Shown: positions 35,959 through 44,367 of the stretch, one piece after another
Layout of the letters: the number at the start of each line of letters is the position of its first letter
Position numbering within the stretch: the stretch's first letter is position 1
NCBI GenBank assembly: GCA_902486425.1
Contig: CABTOK010000004.1
Location: 62,001-126,000 of the forward strand
Length of the DNA stretch: 64,000 nt
Source: UBA11475 sp902486425
Lineage (GTDB): Bacteria; Bacillota; Clostridia; Christensenellales; Borkfalkiaceae
Reading direction: 5' to 3'
Made by a program: the position numbers and the translations under genes
Notes under the pieces: model-generated
What the model was told of the DNA's origin: nothing
Seen by the model: the letters and a program-made list of their open reading frames with translations, nothing else
Databases searched by the model: none

Positions 35959-36055
35959 ATATAAAGTAAATCCGTAAGGAGCGAAGCGACGGAATAGCGA
36001 TTGCCGGGTAGCCAATCGCGTCGCCATTGCCTATTTTAAATATAAAGTAAATCCG
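35959..36055. repeat. Hairpin element flanked by 16-bp direct repeats
   Basis: ATATAAAGTAAATCCG occurs at 35959-35974 and again at 36040-36055. The 65 bp between them fold as a nested hairpin: GCGATTG / CAATCGC inside GCGAC / GTCGC with a bulge on the left arm. The arrangement looks like a small REP/MITE-like insertion with a target duplication, or a remnant at a tRNA-linked site. Confidence 0.5.
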
Positions 36056-36098
36056 AACCATTCGCTTGTTATAAGCAAACAATTCGGATTATACTTTC
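36044..36098 (-). terminator. Inverted repeat downstream of tRNA-Arg, likely terminator
   Basis: Arms AAAGTAAATCCGAA and TTCGGATTATACTTT bracket a 22-nt loop directly 3' of the tRNA on the minus strand. The left arm shares its sequence with the direct repeat. Confidence 0.5.
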
Positions 36099-36099
36099 T

Positions 36100-36176
<77 letters not shown>

Positions 36177-36361
36177 GTATTCGGTTGTAAACAAGCAATC
36201 TGCTTTTTAGAAGTTAAATTGCTTTCAGAAAAGATTAAAGCTGCTTAAAAACGAACGCATATATAAAGCCGTCTTTTTGTAGCTTTAATATTGTAGTAGA
36301 TAATAATAAAAAAGTCAAGAATTTTACGGATTTTTAATATTTATTTAGCAATATATTTATT

Positions 36362-37000
36362 TTAGTCCTGAATTCCGGAAGAGCGAACAGAATATTCTTC
36401 GTCGGGTTTTGCCGGGAGATAGAACATCTGTGCGGGACCTGTGTCTTTTACGAGTATTCTGTCGTCTTTGAATCTGCCGTTCAATAAAACAAGGTCGTAA
36501 ATATCTCCGACGCAGCCGCCCAGATGAAAAGCGAAAAGTCCGCCGAAAACGAAAAACAAATAATAATCGTAAAAATACATTGCTATCGAAAGCGCGCCGA
36601 ATATTATCGAAAAGACTACAAGCGGAGCGCAAAGCGCGATGAGAGAAGTTCTTCTCGAAACGTAAATATCAGGAACGCCGCAGAAAGCGCAGGTGAGAGT
36701 TATGCCGAATGTAAGCCTTTCGTGCGTGAGAATTTTATACGCCGCGCCGTGGGTGAGTTCGTGCAGGATTATATACAAAAAAAGAAGAACGGCAAACAGC
36801 AAAAAATAAATATCGGGAGAGAGTCTCGGGATTGCGGAAGCCGGCGTATAAATAAACGGCAGAGCTATGACCAAAGCGGTCAGAACAGCCGTTATAAGAA
36901 GATTGACTAAACTCAAAAGCAAAGTAGTCTTTTTGCTGTTTATGTCCACCTTGAAAACCATTTCATAATTATCGGGTAACTCTTTATAAAATGCTTCCAT
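36362..37000 (-). CDS. DUF3267 membrane metalloprotease-like protein
   Basis: A 212-residue membrane protein with four to five hydrophobic segments (about residues 28-52, 63-85, 118-140, 141-160) and the zinc motif HELTHG (HExxH) at about residues 80-85, next to the second helix. This matches the DUF3267 family of putative site-2-protease-like membrane metalloproteases. The substrate is unknown. It lies downstream of alaS on the same strand, with AAGGA before the ATG; a terminator-like hairpin separates them. Confidence 0.85.
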   Translation of the reverse strand: MEAFYKELPDNYEMVFKVDINSKKTTLLLSLVNLLITAVLTALVIALPFIYTPASAIPRLSPDIYFLLFAVLLFLYIILHELTHGAAYKILTHERLTFGITLTCAFCGVPDIYVSRRTSLIALCAPLVVFSIIFGALSIAMYFYDYYLFFVFGGLFAFHLGGCVGDIYDLVLLNGRFKDDRILVKDTGPAQMFYLPAKPDEEYSVRSSGIQD

Positions 37001-37012
37001 ATTTTTCCTTTT

Positions 37013-37041
37013 AAAAGCGGCTCGGATAAGAGCCGCTTTTG
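37013..37041 (-). terminator. Terminator of alaS
   Basis: Stem AAAAGCGGCTC / GAGCCGCTTTT between alaS and the DUF3267 gene. Confidence 0.8.
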
Positions 37042-37194
37042 ATTTTGTATAAGTTTTATATGATCTGTATTATTGAAACAGAACCGAAGCCGGCTTACAG
37101 ACGTAAATTTTACGATTTATCGGCTTTTTGTCGTCGCTCGCTAAGACTGTATCGCTCAAAGCGTACTAAAAAGCCTGTTATTGCCGATAAAATA

Positions 37195-39012
37195 TTATTC
37201 GAGAACGGCTTTTATTCTTCTTACGCCCGAAGACGAAGATTCTTCTTTGGTTATTCTGAAGTGTCCGAGCTCGCGCGTGTTTTTAACGTGAGGACCGCCG
37301 CAGATCTGTTTGTCGACGTTGCCGATGACGTAGACGGTGACGGGTTGATCGTCCGAAGTCGGAGTGAAAACGCCGTACGCGCCTTCTGCTATAGCTTTGT
37401 TATAGGGGAGTTCCTCGCAGGTTACGTCGATTTCCTCCTTTATCGCGTCGTTGACGAAATTTTCGAGCGTTTTAAGTTCTTCTTCGGTCATTTTGTGATC
37501 GCAGTTGAAGTCGAAACGCATACGTTCTTCGTTTATATTGGAACCTTTCTGTTCGGTATGAGTTCCGAACATTTTTCTGAGTCCTGCGAGCATGATGTGC
37601 GTGGCGGTGTGATATTTTGTGGTTACTTCCGTTCTTTCGGTAAGACCGCCCTTTGCCGACTGAGCCTGAGCTTTGCTTATTTCCTGATGTTCTTTAAAGC
37701 ATGCGTCGAAGCCTTCTTTATCGACGGTAAGTCCCTTTTCGTTTGCGAGTTCGACGGTGAGTTCGAGAGGAAAGCCGAAGGTGTCGTAAAGTCTGAAAGC
37801 CTGCTTGCCGGTTAAAAGAGTTTCTTTAACGTAGGCCGGATCTTTAGCCGCCATGAATTCGTTCTTTCTTATAAGACCGTTCACGAGTTTGTCGAATTCT
37901 TTCATACCCGAAACGAGAGTCGCTTCGAACTTTTTGATTTCTTTGCTGAATTCTTCAAGAATATAATCTTCTTTTTTAACGAGAAGGGGATAAGCTTCGT
38001 CGTAAACCTTTTCGATAAAGATTTTCGCTACGCCGAGCATTATGGAAGAATCTACCGCCAAAGTTCTGCAGTATCTTATCGCGCGGCGTAAAAGTCGTCT
38101 TAAAATATATCCTGCGCCGGTGTTGGACGGAACTATTCCGTTGACGTCGCCGATTAACATAACCGCGGTTCTCGTATGATCCGCGATTATACGCATAGCC
38201 TTTTTCGCTTCTTCGTCCGAGTCGTATGCTTTACCCGAAACGTTTTCGATATAGCTTATCGCTTCCGAAAAAAGGTCTGTTTTATAGCCGTCGTCAAGCC
38301 CGTTCAGGAATACAAGAAGTCTGTCGAGACCGAAACCGGTATCGACGTTCTTCTTTTCGAGTTCGGTGTATTTGCCGCCCTCGAGTTTTTTGTACTGCGT
38401 GTAAACGTCGTTTCCGATTTCGACGTATCTGTTGCCGGTTAAAAAGTCGCTCGAATCCTTTCCGTCTTCTCTCGGGTAGAACCATTCGTTATCGGGGCCG
38501 CAGGGAGTGCCGACGGTGCCTTCGAGTTCCCACCAGTTGTCTTCTTTCGGAAGGAAGAATATGTTTTCTTCTTTAATGCCGAGTTCTTTCAGAAGATTCG
38601 CAGTTTCGTCGTCGCGGGGAACGGAATCGTTGCCTTCGAATACCGTGGCGCAGATTTTATCCTTGTCAAAGCCTAAAATCCTGGTTAAAAATTCAAACGA
38701 CCACGCTGTTTTTTCTTTTTTGAAATAATCGCCGAGACTCCAGTTGCCCATCATTTCGAAAAAGGTGAAATGAGTTTCATCTCCGACGGAGTCTATGTCG
38801 ACCGTTCTTACGCAACCCTGAACGTTGCAAAGTCTCGTTCCTTTGGGGTGCTTTTTGCCGAGGAGGTAGGGCATAAGCGGCTGCATGCCCGCTACGTTGA
38901 ACATAACGCCGGTGGTACCGTCGCCGATTAAAGAAACCGCGCCTATATTGACGTGTCCTTTGCTTTCGTAAAATTTAATCCATTTGTCTCTTAATTCTTT
39001 CGAAGTAAACAT
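37195..39012 (-). CDS. alaS: Alanyl-tRNA synthetase, short form lacking the C-Ala domain
   Basis: A 605-residue AlaRS. The class II catalytic core is present (FNVAGMQPLMPYLLG near residues 34-48, CVRTVDIDSVGDETHFTFFEMMGNW in outline near 68-92), followed by the tRNA-recognition helices and the editing domain with its zinc ligands HTATH (near 465-469) and CGGPH (near 568-572). The chain ends about 32 residues later. Usual bacterial AlaRS is about 870 residues, with a coiled coil and C-terminal C-Ala (DHHA1) domain; both are absent, and only about 190 nt separate the stop from the next gene, so no detached domain follows. The Shine-Dalgarno is weak. Confidence 0.93.
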   Translation of the reverse strand: MFTSKELRDKWIKFYESKGHVNIGAVSLIGDGTTGVMFNVAGMQPLMPYLLGKKHPKGTRLCNVQGCVRTVDIDSVGDETHFTFFEMMGNWSLGDYFKKEKTAWSFEFLTRILGFDKDKICATVFEGNDSVPRDDETANLLKELGIKEENIFFLPKEDNWWELEGTVGTPCGPDNEWFYPREDGKDSSDFLTGNRYVEIGNDVYTQYKKLEGGKYTELEKKNVDTGFGLDRLLVFLNGLDDGYKTDLFSEAISYIENVSGKAYDSDEEAKKAMRIIADHTRTAVMLIGDVNGIVPSNTGAGYILRRLLRRAIRYCRTLAVDSSIMLGVAKIFIEKVYDEAYPLLVKKEDYILEEFSKEIKKFEATLVSGMKEFDKLVNGLIRKNEFMAAKDPAYVKETLLTGKQAFRLYDTFGFPLELTVELANEKGLTVDKEGFDACFKEHQEISKAQAQSAKGGLTERTEVTTKYHTATHIMLAGLRKMFGTHTEQKGSNINEERMRFDFNCDHKMTEEELKTLENFVNDAIKEEIDVTCEELPYNKAIAEGAYGVFTPTSDDQPVTVYVIGNVDKQICGGPHVKNTRELGHFRITKEESSSSGVRRIKAVLE

Positions 39013-39210
39013 ATTTTTCGCCTTTTTGTCCGCACGGCAAAGCCTGTAAAGCTATACGAATTTTCTTCTGCCGCTACTTTTATTATAAGTTATATAACCA
39101 TTATACAACGATAAAGCCGTTCCGTCACCGTTTTTTAAGTATTTTTTTGATTTTGAGCCAAATATTTTGTGTTTTATAAAAATTTTCTGGTTTCAGCACG
39201 AAAACAAAGC

Positions 39211-39238
39211 GTAAAAAAGACGGCAGAACCGTCTTTTT
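39211..39238. terminator. Terminator after cysS
   Basis: Stem AAAAAGACGG / CCGTCTTTTT with loop CAGAA, between cysS and alaS. Confidence 0.85.
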
Positions 39239-39258
39239 TATTCAAGTTATTATATCCG

Positions 39259-40650
39259 TCAGATTTTTTCGAGCGAGTAACCGTCTTTGGAATCTTTTAC
39301 CGAATATCCCATGGATTTGAGCTTGTCGCGGAGTTCGTCCGATTTTGCCCAGTCTTTGTTCGCTCTCGCCTGCTTTCTTTCTTCCGCTACGGCGATTACG
39401 TCGCCCGGAACCGAAGAAGAAGTTTTCGCTTCGACCTGCTTTATAAAATCGTCGGCGTTTTCGGTGAAGAGACCTAAAAGGGAATAAGTTTTTCTTATCT
39501 GATTTACGTCTTCCGCCGCCTTTACGTCGTTTGCGGCGAGTTCGGCTTTAACCGTTTTGAAATATCCGAAAAGGTTAGAAAGAGCGAGCGCAGTGTTGAA
39601 GTCGTCGGACATCGCTTCGTCGAATTCTTTATCGATGCTCCCGGTGAATTTGTCGGATTTAAGCCCCGATTTTTCGACTTCGGCGATAATTTTGTAAAAG
39701 CCGTACATGTGTTTTTCGGCTTCGGTAAAGAAGTCGGGAGTAATGTTGATGTCGTTCTTGTAGTTTGTCGAAAGCAGCGCGAATTTAACCGTTTCGTAAT
39801 TGTATTCGTCCAAAAGATCTGATAAGACAATACTGTTTCCGAGGGACTTGCTCATCTTCTGACCGTTGACTTTTATAAGTCCGTTATGAGTCCAGTATTT
39901 TACGAACTGTTTGCCGGAAAGAGCTTCGCTCTGCGCGATTTCGTTTTCGTGATGGGGGAAGATAAGGTCTCTTCCGCCGCCGTGGATATCCACCTGATCG
40001 CCGAAAGCCTTTCTGTTCATCGCCGAACATTCGATATGCCAGCCGGGGCGACCTTTGCCCCAGGGGGAATCCCACGAAATCTCGCCGGGCTTGGCGGACT
40101 TCCATAAAGCGAAGTCCAGCGGATTGCGCTTTTCTTCGTCGTTTTCGACTCTTACGCCGTTAAGGGCGTCTTCGAGATTTCTGCCCGAAAGGCAACCGTA
40201 ATTCGGAAAGCTTTCTACCGAAAAGTATACGTCGCCGTTTTTCGTCGCATAGGCGTGACCTTTTTCGATAAGGCCCGATACGAAGTCTATTATGTTGCCT
40301 ATGTTTTCGGTCGCTTTGAGCCATATGTCGGGATCGTCGACGTGCATTCTGCTCATGACGGCGTTTATTCTTTCGATCATCATTGCGGCGTATTTGTCTG
40401 CGGGGATACCCGTTTCATGCGATTTTGCGATGATTTTATCGTCGACGTCGGTGTAGTTTCTCGCGTACGTTACATCGTAGCCCTGTTTTACGAGAAACTT
40501 TCTCATAACGTCGTAAATAAGAGCCTGATAAGCGTGTCCGATATGCGCGTCGCCCGAAACGGTGATTCCGCACGCATACATATTTACTTTGTTCCCGCGG
40601 AGCGGAACGAATTCTTCTTTGGATCTTGTTAGAGTATTATAAATTTTCAT
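39259..40650 (-). CDS. cysS: Cysteinyl-tRNA synthetase
   Basis: A 463-residue class I synthetase. Zinc ligand Cys in MYACGITVSGDAHIGHAY (near residues 24-41, including the HIGH-type signature), second zinc region GWHIECSAM near 206-214, GGGRDLIFPHHENEIAQ near 226-242, and KMSKSLGN near 266-273. It charges tRNA-Cys. It lies downstream of cysE on the same strand with a gap of 141 nt that contains a dispersed repeat copy; cysE-cysS pairing is common in Firmicutes. Confidence 0.97.
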   Translation of the reverse strand: MKIYNTLTRSKEEFVPLRGNKVNMYACGITVSGDAHIGHAYQALIYDVMRKFLVKQGYDVTYARNYTDVDDKIIAKSHETGIPADKYAAMMIERINAVMSRMHVDDPDIWLKATENIGNIIDFVSGLIEKGHAYATKNGDVYFSVESFPNYGCLSGRNLEDALNGVRVENDEEKRNPLDFALWKSAKPGEISWDSPWGKGRPGWHIECSAMNRKAFGDQVDIHGGGRDLIFPHHENEIAQSEALSGKQFVKYWTHNGLIKVNGQKMSKSLGNSIVLSDLLDEYNYETVKFALLSTNYKNDINITPDFFTEAEKHMYGFYKIIAEVEKSGLKSDKFTGSIDKEFDEAMSDDFNTALALSNLFGYFKTVKAELAANDVKAAEDVNQIRKTYSLLGLFTENADDFIKQVEAKTSSSVPGDVIAVAEERKQARANKDWAKSDELRDKLKSMGYSVKDSKDGYSLEKI

Positions 40651-40762
40651 ATTATGAACCTTTGAGTTTATAAAGGAGTTTTAAAACGTATATCGCATAA
40701 CGAGGAGCGTTTCGTTGCTAGCGCCCGCGCCGAATACCTTCCGTTTGCAGAATAAGAAGCGT

Positions 40763-40781
40763 GGAACGGCTTGCCGAAAAC
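40763..40781. repeat. Dispersed short repeat, type A copy 2
   Basis: GGAACGGCTTGCCGAAAAC, a close variant of the 20759 and 48851 copies, located between cysE and cysS. Confidence 0.45.
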
Positions 40782-40791
40782 ATACCGTAAA

Positions 40792-41517
40792 CTAATTTTC
40801 GGTTTTGTTTTTTTCGCCGTAATTTTTGCGTTTTTTATTTTTCTTTCCTGCAATGGCGGTATTTTCCGCATTTTCCGAAAACGTTCTTGTTTTAATCGAT
40901 TCGAGTTCTCTTTCGAGAGTGTAAACTTTTGCGCGAAGCTCGCAGATTTCGTTTTGCAGGGGATCGCACTTTTCCTGTGTGAGACAGGGAACCTTTTCGC
41001 CGTTTATTTTGACTATTCTTGCGGGTACGCCCACTACCGTGGCGTAAGGGGGAACTTCTTTAAGGACTACTGCGCCCGCGCCTATTTTGGCGTATTCGCC
41101 GACGGTGAAGCCGCCTAAAACTTTCGCCCCTGCCGAGATGACCGCGCCCCTTTTGACGGTGGGGTGACGTTTGCCGGTTTCTTTACCCGTGCCGCCGAGT
41201 GTAACGCATTGATAGATGATGACGCCTTCTTCGATTTCCGCCGTTTCGCCTATAACTACGCCCGTGCCGTGATCTATGAACACGCCGCCCGCAATTTTAG
41301 CCGCAGGATGAATTTCGATTCCGGTGAAGAATCTCGAAATCTGGCTTATTATTCTTGCGAGGAGTTTCAGATGAATACGGTAAAAAAAATGAGCGACGCG
41401 GTGAGCGGAAAGTGCGTGTACGCCCGCGTAAGTCAGAAAGATCTCGAACTTATTCCGCGCGGCGGGATCGTTCGCTTTCGCTGCGTTTATATCTTTTCTT
41501 AAATTTTTAAAAAACAT
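40792..41517 (-). CDS. cysE: Serine O-acetyltransferase
   Basis: A 241-residue left-handed beta-helix enzyme. The hexapeptide repeats run from about residue 70 to 165 and include HGTGVVIGETAEI (near 83-95) with the catalytic His, and the GGTGKETGKRHPTV segment near 108-121. It acetylates L-serine with acetyl-CoA, the first step of cysteine synthesis, matching cysS downstream. The N-terminal domain is short and the C-terminal 70 residues include a leucine/glutamate-rich probable coiled coil (about 183-200) and a basic tail. No Shine-Dalgarno is seen before the ATG. Confidence 0.95.
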   Translation of the reverse strand: MFFKNLRKDINAAKANDPAARNKFEIFLTYAGVHALSAHRVAHFFYRIHLKLLARIISQISRFFTGIEIHPAAKIAGGVFIDHGTGVVIGETAEIEEGVIIYQCVTLGGTGKETGKRHPTVKRGAVISAGAKVLGGFTVGEYAKIGAGAVVLKEVPPYATVVGVPARIVKINGEKVPCLTQEKCDPLQNEICELRAKVYTLERELESIKTRTFSENAENTAIAGKKNKKRKNYGEKNKTEN

Positions 41518-41598
41518 AGTAAATGTTTATTCCGACCGCCGCGAATATGTTACCGTGTTGCTGCGGCGGGAGCCGGAAGATACCGCTTTATCCGCAAA

Positions 41599-42360
41599 TC
41601 AGATAACGGTGGTACCCTTTTCGACGATGTCGTTTTTAACTTTTTCGGGGAAGCTCTTGTCGACTACGAGATAGTCTATGTTTTCGAGCTTCGAGAAGGT
41701 ATAAGGGGTGTTTTTGTTGACTTTGGAACTGTCGAGAAGCATTATTACCTTCGTCGCGCTTTCTATAACCGCGCGTTTTATCTCCATTTCATCCTGGCTT
41801 CCGCAGGTGAAACATCCTTTTTCGGGAGTGAATCCCGTTGCAGTCATTATAGCGACTTCGATATTTATGTCTTTTAAGAAGTCGAGACTCGATCTGCCGG
41901 TGGTTACAAGGTTGTTTCTGTTGACGTCGCCGCCTAAAAGAGTGACGGTGGGAAGAGACTTTCTTAAAACTTCGGTTGCGATGTTAAGCGCATTGGTTAC
42001 TATATAATAGTTGTTGTTGGGAAGTTCTTTTGCAAAATAAAGGGTGGTAGAGCCGCTGTCGATGAATATGCAGCTCTTGGGAGAGATGAGAGAAATGGTC
42101 TTTTCGGCGATTTCCTTTTTCTCCTGAACGTTGTCCGAAAATCTGTGAACGAATTCCTGTTCGGACTTTTTGGTGAGTTCGTCGAGAGAGATGGCTCCGC
42201 CGCGTACTCTTATTATGTAGCCCTGTTCTTCGAGAGCGATAAGGTCTCTTCTTAAAGTCATGTTGGAAACGTCGGCTAAAAGCGCGCCGAGTTCCTCGTA
42301 CGAAACTTTTCCGTACTTTTCGATAATTTCTTTGATTTGTTCCAAGCGATTCTTTTTCAT
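41599..42360 (-). CDS. DeoR-family transcriptional regulator
   Basis: A 253-residue repressor of sugar metabolism type. The N-terminal winged helix-turn-helix (about residues 5-55, ending MTLRRDLIALEEQGYIIRVRGGA in outline) is followed by the DeoR effector domain with DSGSTT near 98-103, TNALNIA near 118-124, and TGFTPEKGCFT near 170-180. Such proteins bind phosphorylated sugars. No sugar operon is adjacent, so its target is not evident. It has a strong AAGGAGG site, a good promoter, and three direct repeats in its leader (42464-42515) that look like an autoregulatory operator. Confidence 0.92.
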   Translation of the reverse strand: MKKNRLEQIKEIIEKYGKVSYEELGALLADVSNMTLRRDLIALEEQGYIIRVRGGAISLDELTKKSEQEFVHRFSDNVQEKKEIAEKTISLISPKSCIFIDSGSTTLYFAKELPNNNYYIVTNALNIATEVLRKSLPTVTLLGGDVNRNNLVTTGRSSLDFLKDINIEVAIMTATGFTPEKGCFTCGSQDEMEIKRAVIESATKVIMLLDSSKVNKNTPYTFSKLENIDYLVVDKSFPEKVKNDIVEKGTTVI

Positions 42361-42463
42361 TTTGTTGTTTCCTCCTTCGGATATTTTTGGTTTTTTGTAT
42401 ATTTTATCGGTTTTTGTCTGTTAAATCGCATTCGTAATGATTTTTTATGCCCGAAAATTCGTT

Positions 42464-42515
42464 TTTGTGTCTAATTTTCTTTTTATGGCATTGATTTGTG
42501 TCATAAATTTGTGTC
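42464..42515 (-). promoter_or_regulatory. Three direct repeats, likely DeoR operator
   Basis: TTTGTGTC (plus strand) at 42464-42471, 42495-42502 and 42508-42515, lying between the deoR-family promoter and its start codon, spaced 31 and 13 bp apart. Position downstream of the promoter suits a repressor. Confidence 0.55.
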
Positions 42516-42534
42516 CAAACATTCTATATACAAT

Positions 42535-42563
42535 ATAATATCAAATTTCTTTTCGTTTTACAA
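42535..42563 (-). promoter_or_regulatory. Promoter of the DeoR-family gene
   Basis: Minus strand: TTGTAA (42563-42558), 17-nt spacer, TATTAT (42540-42535). Confidence 0.65.
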
Positions 42564-42814
42564 CAAAATAAACCAAAATTTATGAAAAATTTGCAAAAAG
42601 TTTTCACGCATATTCACATTATTTTTATCGTAAAGCAAGTTTTTCTTGCGCAAAACGGGAATATCGTAAGTAAAAACCGTCAAAAAAGCCGGTTCTGCCG
42701 ATAATGAGCGAAAATAAAAAATCGCGATAAAGGAAAATCCGGGTTATTTGCGGGTACAGAAAAAACCGCTTACTTCGCATAACAAAAAAATTGCCCGAAA
42801 GAATAACAAAAAAA

Positions 42815-42843
42815 TTGATTTTTTATAGAATTAGTTATATAAT
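42815..42843 (+). promoter_or_regulatory. Promoter of serS
   Basis: TTGATT (42815-42820), 17-nt spacer, TATAAT (42838-42843). The leader of about 78 nt shows no T-box. Confidence 0.75.
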
Positions 42844-42927
42844 TAACTAAAAACGAGATAATATTCGGCGAAAGGAATTTCAACGTCGTCTGTGGCGGTA
42901 ATTCTACGAACCGAAGGAGATGTTTTT

Positions 42928-44205
42928 ATGTTAGATATTAAGATGATACAGGACAATCCGCAAAAGGTGCGGGAACTTCTTGAAAAGAAGGGATGCGAGG
43001 TCGATTTTTCCGAGCTTCTTTCGTGGGACGAAGAACGCCGCAAAATAATTGCCGAAACCGAAAAGCTTAAAGCCGAAAAAAATAAGGTTTCGGCCGAAAT
43101 CCCCAAACTCAAAAAAGCGGGACAGCCGGTAGACGCGATTTTTGCCGAAATGAAGGAACTCGGCGTAAAAATTTCGGACGGCGACGCGAAAATAAACGAA
43201 CTTGCGGACAAGATATTTAATTTTATCGCTTGTCTTCCCAACCTTCCGGACGAAGATCTTCTCCCCGGCGAAAAGGAAAACAATCAGGTAGTGAAGGTAT
43301 TCGGCAAAAAACCCGAATTCGACTTTACCATGCAGAATCACGTCGATCTTTGCACCAAACTCGGAATTATAGATTATACGAGAGGCGTTAAACTTTCGGG
43401 GGGCGGCTTCTGGCTTTACAGAGGGCTCGGCGCGCAGCTCGAATGGGCGCTTCTCAACTTCTTCGTTTCGGAACACTTAAAAGACGGATACGAAATGATT
43501 CTTCCGCCCCACCAGCTCGGATATAACGCAGGATTCGGCGCGGGACAGTTCCCGAAATTTTCGGACGAAGTTTACTGGCTCGACGTCGATCCCGACAGGA
43601 AGAAAAACAGATTCATGCTTCCGACTGCCGAAACCGCTCTCGTAAACATGTATTCGGGCGAAATAATCGACGCAGACAAACTCCCGATGAAATATTTCGC
43701 ATACACACCCTGCTATCGTAAAGAAGCCGGTTCGTACCGCGCGGAAGAAAGGGGCATGATAAGAGGACACCAGTTCAACAAGGTCGAAATGGTTCAGTAC
43801 ACGAAACCCGAAGGCAGCGACGCGGCTTTCGACGAACTCGTCGGCAAGGCTTGCTCTCTTATGGAAAAGCTCGGACTTCATTTCAGGCTTTCAAAACTTG
43901 CCGCGGGCGATTGCTCCGCATCGATGGCGAGAACTTACGATATAGAAGTATGGATTCCGTCCATGGGTATTTATAAAGAAGTATCGTCCGTTTCCAATGC
44001 GAGAGATTATCAGGCGAGAAGAAACAACACCAAGTACCGCGACGAAAACGGTAAAACCCGTTACGTTCATACTTTAAACGGATCGGGACTCGCTACGTCG
44101 AGAGTATTCCCGGCGATCATCGAACAGTATCAGAACGCCGACGGTTCGATAACCGTTCCCGAAGTACTGAGACCTTTCATGGGCGGTATTTCGGTTATAA
44201 AATAA
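42928..44205 (+). CDS. serS: Seryl-tRNA synthetase
   Basis: A 425-residue class II synthetase. The N-terminal tRNA-binding coiled coil runs over about residues 25-100 (alternating Lys/Glu with LPNLPDEDLLPGE at its end), followed by the catalytic domain with motif 2 in CYRKEAGSYRAEERGMIRGHQF in outline (near 258-280) and motif 3 in LNGSGLATSRVFPAIIEQYQ (near 382-401). It charges tRNA-Ser and tRNA-Sec. I start at the ATG with an AAGGAG site; the longer frame begins without one. Two hairpins follow. Confidence 0.97.
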   Translation: MLDIKMIQDNPQKVRELLEKKGCEVDFSELLSWDEERRKIIAETEKLKAEKNKVSAEIPKLKKAGQPVDAIFAEMKELGVKISDGDAKINELADKIFNFIACLPNLPDEDLLPGEKENNQVVKVFGKKPEFDFTMQNHVDLCTKLGIIDYTRGVKLSGGGFWLYRGLGAQLEWALLNFFVSEHLKDGYEMILPPHQLGYNAGFGAGQFPKFSDEVYWLDVDPDRKKNRFMLPTAETALVNMYSGEIIDADKLPMKYFAYTPCYRKEAGSYRAEERGMIRGHQFNKVEMVQYTKPEGSDAAFDELVGKACSLMEKLGLHFRLSKLAAGDCSASMARTYDIEVWIPSMGIYKEVSSVSNARDYQARRNNTKYRDENGKTRYVHTLNGSGLATSRVFPAIIEQYQNADGSITVPEVLRPFMGGISVIK

Positions 44206-44261
44206 GCCTCCGGCTTATAGAAACCAAAACGAATACAAAACGTAAATTTGTTAAAAAGGGG

Positions 44262-44289
44262 CAAAAGCGTATAACTTTTGCCTTTTTGA
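44262..44289 (+). terminator. Terminator of serS
   Basis: Stem GGCAAAAG / CTTTTGCC with a 7-nt loop, then TTTTT. A smaller ATAAGCC / GGCTTAT hairpin overlaps the stop codon region at 44202-44218. Confidence 0.8.
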
Positions 44290-44367
44290 TTAAATAAGTA
44301 TAAAACGCAGACGTTTGCGGCGAGTCTTTACGGCAAACCGACGAACGTCCGTTTCAAGGAAAAACAT

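Noticed and set aside
37039..37815. 258-codon frame opposite alaS
   Set aside because: Antisense shadow; starts in an intergenic region and has no family pattern.
42844..42927. T-box riboswitch before serS
   Set aside because: No conserved T-box sequence, specifier stem or antiterminator, and the leader is only about 80 nt.
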